Of a DNA stretch of 64,000 nt, positions 59,875 through 64,000 are shown piece after piece (the stretch's first letter is position 1; every line of letters starts with the position of its first letter). The position numbers and the translations under genes were made by a program. The notes below the pieces were generated by a model. That model did not search any database, had not been told where the DNA came from, and saw nothing but the letters and a program-made list of their open reading frames with translations. Source of the DNA: Caenorhabditis elegans (taxonomy: Eukaryota; Nematoda; Chromadorea; Rhabditida; Rhabditidae); assembly GCF_000002985.6 (NCBI RefSeq), contig NC_003280.10, forward strand, positions 10,970,501 through 11,034,500, in the 5' to 3' direction.

Positions 59875-62800
59875 CGCTAGGACGAGATGGGTACCCACTG
59901 CAAAATTCAACAAAAATTATATACTTGCGAAAAAAATATCTGAAGTGTAGGAAGAATTGTAAGAATACTGACTACTTGGCTCCGTGAGCTTTCCCACCCA
60001 GCTCCGCCTTCACTTGCCACGCCTCTCAGATTCACCATGAGGCTTAGAGGGGCGGAGTTGAGTAAGAGCTATCATTGGACTTTGAATAAAAAAACCTTCT
60101 TTCTGAAGGAAGAGGATGACGTGAGACTCAGAAAGTTTGTAGAACGGAAATCATGGATTGTTGGGGGAGGAGGTGGGATGACGAATGGGTTGAATGAAGA
60201 ACTGGAAAAGCTACTGAAAGCTCAGAACGCTTACAATGAATGTTTTCCACAAGACACCGGATTTTGAAATGACAATGAGGCGGGTAGGTTTCAGGCAGGC
60301 GTCAGGTTTAACCTGCATTCCATGGAAGCCCGAAGTATACTTAACTAGATTGGGTGTACATTTTATACAGTATTGGCAATCCACTCAATTCAACTAGACT
60401 TCAGTGGCTTTTTTATACTGTGGAAACAAATTTAACTCCAAGAAGAATTTAGCCTGAAAAAGTTAATTATGAATTATGATTTTACAGCTGGCATTTTTCG
60501 GGTCCGATTTCCATCAAGTTTTCCTGGTGCATTTGGGCAAAAATATTTATTTGCAGATAGTAAAAAATTTTGAAAACTCCCAGTCACATTTCATTTACTT
60601 TTTGTCTTCCAGTGAGATTGTAGGTAGGCGCGTTTTCATACCTATCGCCTATTTTTTGAACGTTGCCCTAACTCATAGTCAGGCCGTTGGCGTTCGCAGA
60701 GTTTTGATTTTGCAGAGTGCTGAAACGTTGAACTCTTTTGAATCCGAAATTTTCTCTAGTCCGTGACAAATTTTACTTGGATTTTTGTCACAAAATTGCA
60801 TGTAACTTCCGTTCAACTTCCGCGCAAAACAATTCTCATTGAATGGCATGTTTATGATCATAACAAGTTGATTAGTGTAAGAAGAGAGTATCATAAAAAA
60901 GACAAGAATGCACATAATTGAAAGGAAATGAAATAAAATGAAATAAAAGGAAAAATGCAGGAGAAGACGGAGAATATGAAGTTCAGAAGGTTCTAATGAT
61001 GTATGATCTACTTTCGATGAATGCGAGAAATTTTAGATTTGAAATTTACATATTTTTATATCTTAAAAGTGTAGTATGAAAACGTCATTCTAAAATTTTT
61101 GTAGCTTAAAAATGTCAATTTATTGGAGCACAATATTTCAAATTTGAACTAAATATGGACTTGTTTTTCAGACAAAAAATTTTGACCTAGGCAGGCGTGT
61201 ATGCGCGAGGCAATTGTAGACATCTTTGTGCCTACTTGGAAAATTAAACAGAAATTTGAAATTGTGGAACGGACCAACTTTTTCTCATTTAAAAAACTTT
61301 TTCAAAAAATTCTCTCTTTTTCCTCATCAGAAATTCATAACATTTCTTCCAAGAAATTCTTGGAAAAAGTCAGAAATTAATCCCAGATTCCACGATTTTT
61401 GGTTTTCCGAACAAAAATTCAAATGTTTTCTAAAAAATGTCAGATTTACATTAATATCAAGTTGATAATGATAATCTTCTAAAACTTAATCTCTTCTCCC
61501 ATTTAATCCAATTTGAAAACATCTTTTTGTGAACATAAAAACTTGAAAATTGTCAACAATGTAGAGAACTTTTTTCCTTTTTTTTTTTTTCTTCACTTTC
61601 CAAAAAACAAAAACAATCGTACATTTACGAAGAGCATTTTCACCATGTTTCGATCAATTATTCATCGGTATAATTGCAGTATAATTTGCATATTTTAGAT
61701 CACATTTTAGCCCTCCCATGTGCAGAGTTAGTGCAAACGTGCTCTATTGATTAGAGGGAAGCTATTACGTCATTTGTGAGGAAGGTGATGAAATAGAATC
61801 TAGTTGAAAAAATTTTGAACGAATCCCGGGTACATTTTTTATTGTACGTAAACATTTACAAAATCCATTTCTTCTAATCCTTATAACAAAATTGTTTTTG
61901 GCAATTTATATAGAAAAGTAGAGAGTTATTCGTACTTTTAGAAAATCTTTTTACTTCTGATTGAAAGTTTTGGGAACTTGCTCAAAAACTGCCTCAACGC
62001 CGCAATGTGCCGGGTATTGTGTACCACATTGATATTTGAGTCAGTTTCATAAAGAACTTTGACACAACATGGAGAAAAGTACAATTCTGGAAATGTGTCG
62101 AAAACACGTTCTGCCCTAATCTCATTAGTTTCACAAAAGTTACATGCAATTTTCTGTAATTTTCGATTTTTGTCTATAAAATCATTCATTTTCCACATTT
62201 TCGCTTAAAATTTTAATGGGAGTTTTGTGAATGTACCGAAAAAATGAGCATTTATACCTCTGATTGATAGGGATAGGATTTCAAAAATTATACAAAAAAA
62301 AGCAATTGAATTCGTAGAGTTTCTAGCGTCACACAGCATAACACCTATGGCGTAACCTGATTCCCAATTTGAAAAGTTCACAAAAAACCGAAATTTAAAA
62401 GCGAATATTTTTCCAACATTTTCAAAATAGAAAAAATTAAAAAACTAATTCAATTTAGTCCAACAGAGCACTTGTGCACACTCAATAAAAAGATTACAAA
62501 ACCGGAGAGCTCACGAATTGGCCTGCTAAAATGGGATTACTGTAATGACATCAAGTACATTTCTTATTTTAGCACCCCTCCTCAAATGGCCCAAGGCACT
62601 GCTCGCCTCAGTCCGAATCGTGTCAATCCTGATTAAGAGGTGTCAAAACACACGTCGTAAAGCTCGGATGATGATAGCTTCTCGGAGCACGCAAACCATT
62701 GAAACCAGCAAAGAAGAAATAGATGGGGGACAATTTTTGTGTTGACTTGGCGAGATAGGCCATACAATTTATGATGCCAATTGTTTGAGCCGAGACCACA

Positions 62801-64000
62801 CAAGGACAAGGGATGCGCACACGGAAACATGCAAAATAGAATGTTCAACTGGGTGGCCGCCGTTTGAATTCATTTCGGAATGAATCGCAAAAAAAATTGA
62901 AAGGATACGGAATTCGTGATGAAGGGGTACGGTAGTTTTGGGGTGACATAATCCACGTAGGCACTTATCTTCTTGGCACGATATGTTTTATGGAGAATGT
63001 TAGAAATTTTGAAAAAACTTGAAGGTAACTTTCGGAAGTTGTAAAATAATTTTTTAATTATAATTTTTGATTCTATATAGATTCAGTTTCTTGGAACTAT
63101 ATTTATGAATTTTTTCCTTTTTTCTAAGATTTCAAATGCTGCTTACTTCGGCCACGTTGCTCTCTTTCTGAATGTGATCTAGAACACATCTTACTCCTTT
63201 TCAATAAGTTCATTAGTTCATAATTCAAAAGTTGGCCCGGTTCGAATTTCAAGAAAAAACCCTCAGATCATTGAAGAAATGCACATCATATTTTTTCAAC
63301 CAGACTTTTTTCTCAATATTGCGAAAAAATTCTTTAAAATTTTTCTCACGGTTCTGAGAAATTATCAAGGACATGAATCAACGAATGAATTATTTTACAA
63401 GTTCACGATCTCCCGACTTCCTTAAACTTGAAAAGAGGAGATTTTGTGAGATTTATGGAAATAATGAATGCATTGGAGGGGGATTGATGGACTGGTTGTT
63501 GCTTTAATATACTCGAATTTTATTATGAGATTTTGAAAACATCGAAATTGTATTTCTTGGTTGCCTATCAATTAAAAAATTTATCAACAGAAAAAGGAAA
63601 ACAAAGGAACTATTGGAAATTTTAGATAAAATTAGACTCCAAGTTTCACTCTTTCATTGCTTATCACAACACATTCTCAAAGTTTAATCAAAAAATGTTG
63701 AGATATTTTTTTTGCAGAAGCGTTCCAAAAATCATCTAATTTGAGTTTTGAATAAATGTTGTACATTACTATAGATTCATTTTTCTAATTTTCAAGATAG
63801 AATACTTAGGGACGCATTACAATTAAATAAAATATCATATTATAGATTATTTAATAACCTAAAAAACCCCACTATACACTTATTGTTCAATTGTTATTTC
63901 TTCGATTTACTCTGAACGTAATAAAAATTGAATTTGATTGGAAAAACGAAGCTATGCTAGTTATACTAAGAAAATGTTACACCCACATAAGAATATTACT
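59875..64000. other. Upstream of nlp-18; no gene recognised to the window end
   Basis: The first part must hold the nlp-18 promoter; no TATA box was seen. A 76-codon ATG frame at 60037-60267 and a 66-codon frame at 62545-62745 lack any supporting feature. A family C repeat lies at 61905-62215, and a tract with taggcaggcgt-type words near 60285-60320 and 61185-61210. The remainder is AT-rich. Confidence 0.45.
61905..62215. repeat. Dispersed repeat family C copy
   Basis: Contains gaaaagtagagagttattcg, cttgctcaaaaactgcctca and cgcaatgtgcc, as at 15785-15905, then gtttcacaaaagttacatgc, as at 51155-51175. Confidence 0.55.

Noticed and set aside
60037..60267. 76-codon ATG frame with charged residues and a Gly run
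   Set aside because: No signal, domain, splice sites or clear 3' end; the composition suits chance. It remains possible as a small gene but is not supported.
62545..62745. 66-codon ATG frame preceded by an acceptor-like ttttag
   Set aside because: No partner exon, and the frame and codon use are not convincing.

Overview
The window is nematode DNA and almost certainly from Caenorhabditis elegans. It is AT-rich, with short introns ending in TTTTCAG-type acceptors, long repeat-filled introns, TTAGGC telomere-like tracts and cuticle collagen genes. Three genes can be named from their reconstructed proteins: ptp-3 (LAR-type receptor tyrosine phosphatase), let-858 (nucampholin/CWC22) and nlp-18 (neuropeptide precursor). 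In C. elegans all three are chromosome II genes. All exon models were built by hand from splice sites and reading-frame phase. Every complete model closes in frame on a stop codon.

Layout: 1-5038 is upstream sequence. From 5039 to 41282 on the + strand lies ptp-3, with 30 exons in the longest model (2268 codons plus stop). The model runs signal peptide, three Ig domains, about nine fibronectin III domains, a furin site, a transmembrane helix and two phosphatase domains. Inside the gene are further first exons at 12570, 23097 and 35757, each encoding a signal peptide, and less certain ones at 32483, 33535 and 34318/34380. All donate in phase 1 at domain borders, so one locus can make receptors with progressively shorter ectodomains on the same phosphatase. 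Two cuticle collagen genes follow on the - strand (41994-43260 and 45192-46324), each 306 residues with a TATA box and a poly(A) signal. After about 5.5 kb without a recognisable gene, let-858 runs from 51874 to 57299 on the + strand (897 residues). Its 2-kb fifth intron holds a complete four-exon gene on the opposite strand (53396-55057, 168 residues, secreted, function unknown). nlp-18 lies convergent on the - strand (57676-59874). The last 4 kb show repeats but no convincing gene.

The genes are not an operon. PTP-3 acts in axon guidance and synapse formation at the neuronal surface, the collagens build cuticle, LET-858 is a splicing factor and NLP-18 is a neuropeptide precursor. The large introns carry several families of short palindromic (MITE-like) repeats, some shared between ptp-3 and let-858.

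The observations most worth following are the modular alternative starts of ptp-3 (especially the exon cluster at 32.4-36.1 kb), the secreted gene nested in let-858, and sequence differences in the PTP-3 Ig1 domain and second phosphatase domain. I saw no evidence of a wholly new type of system.
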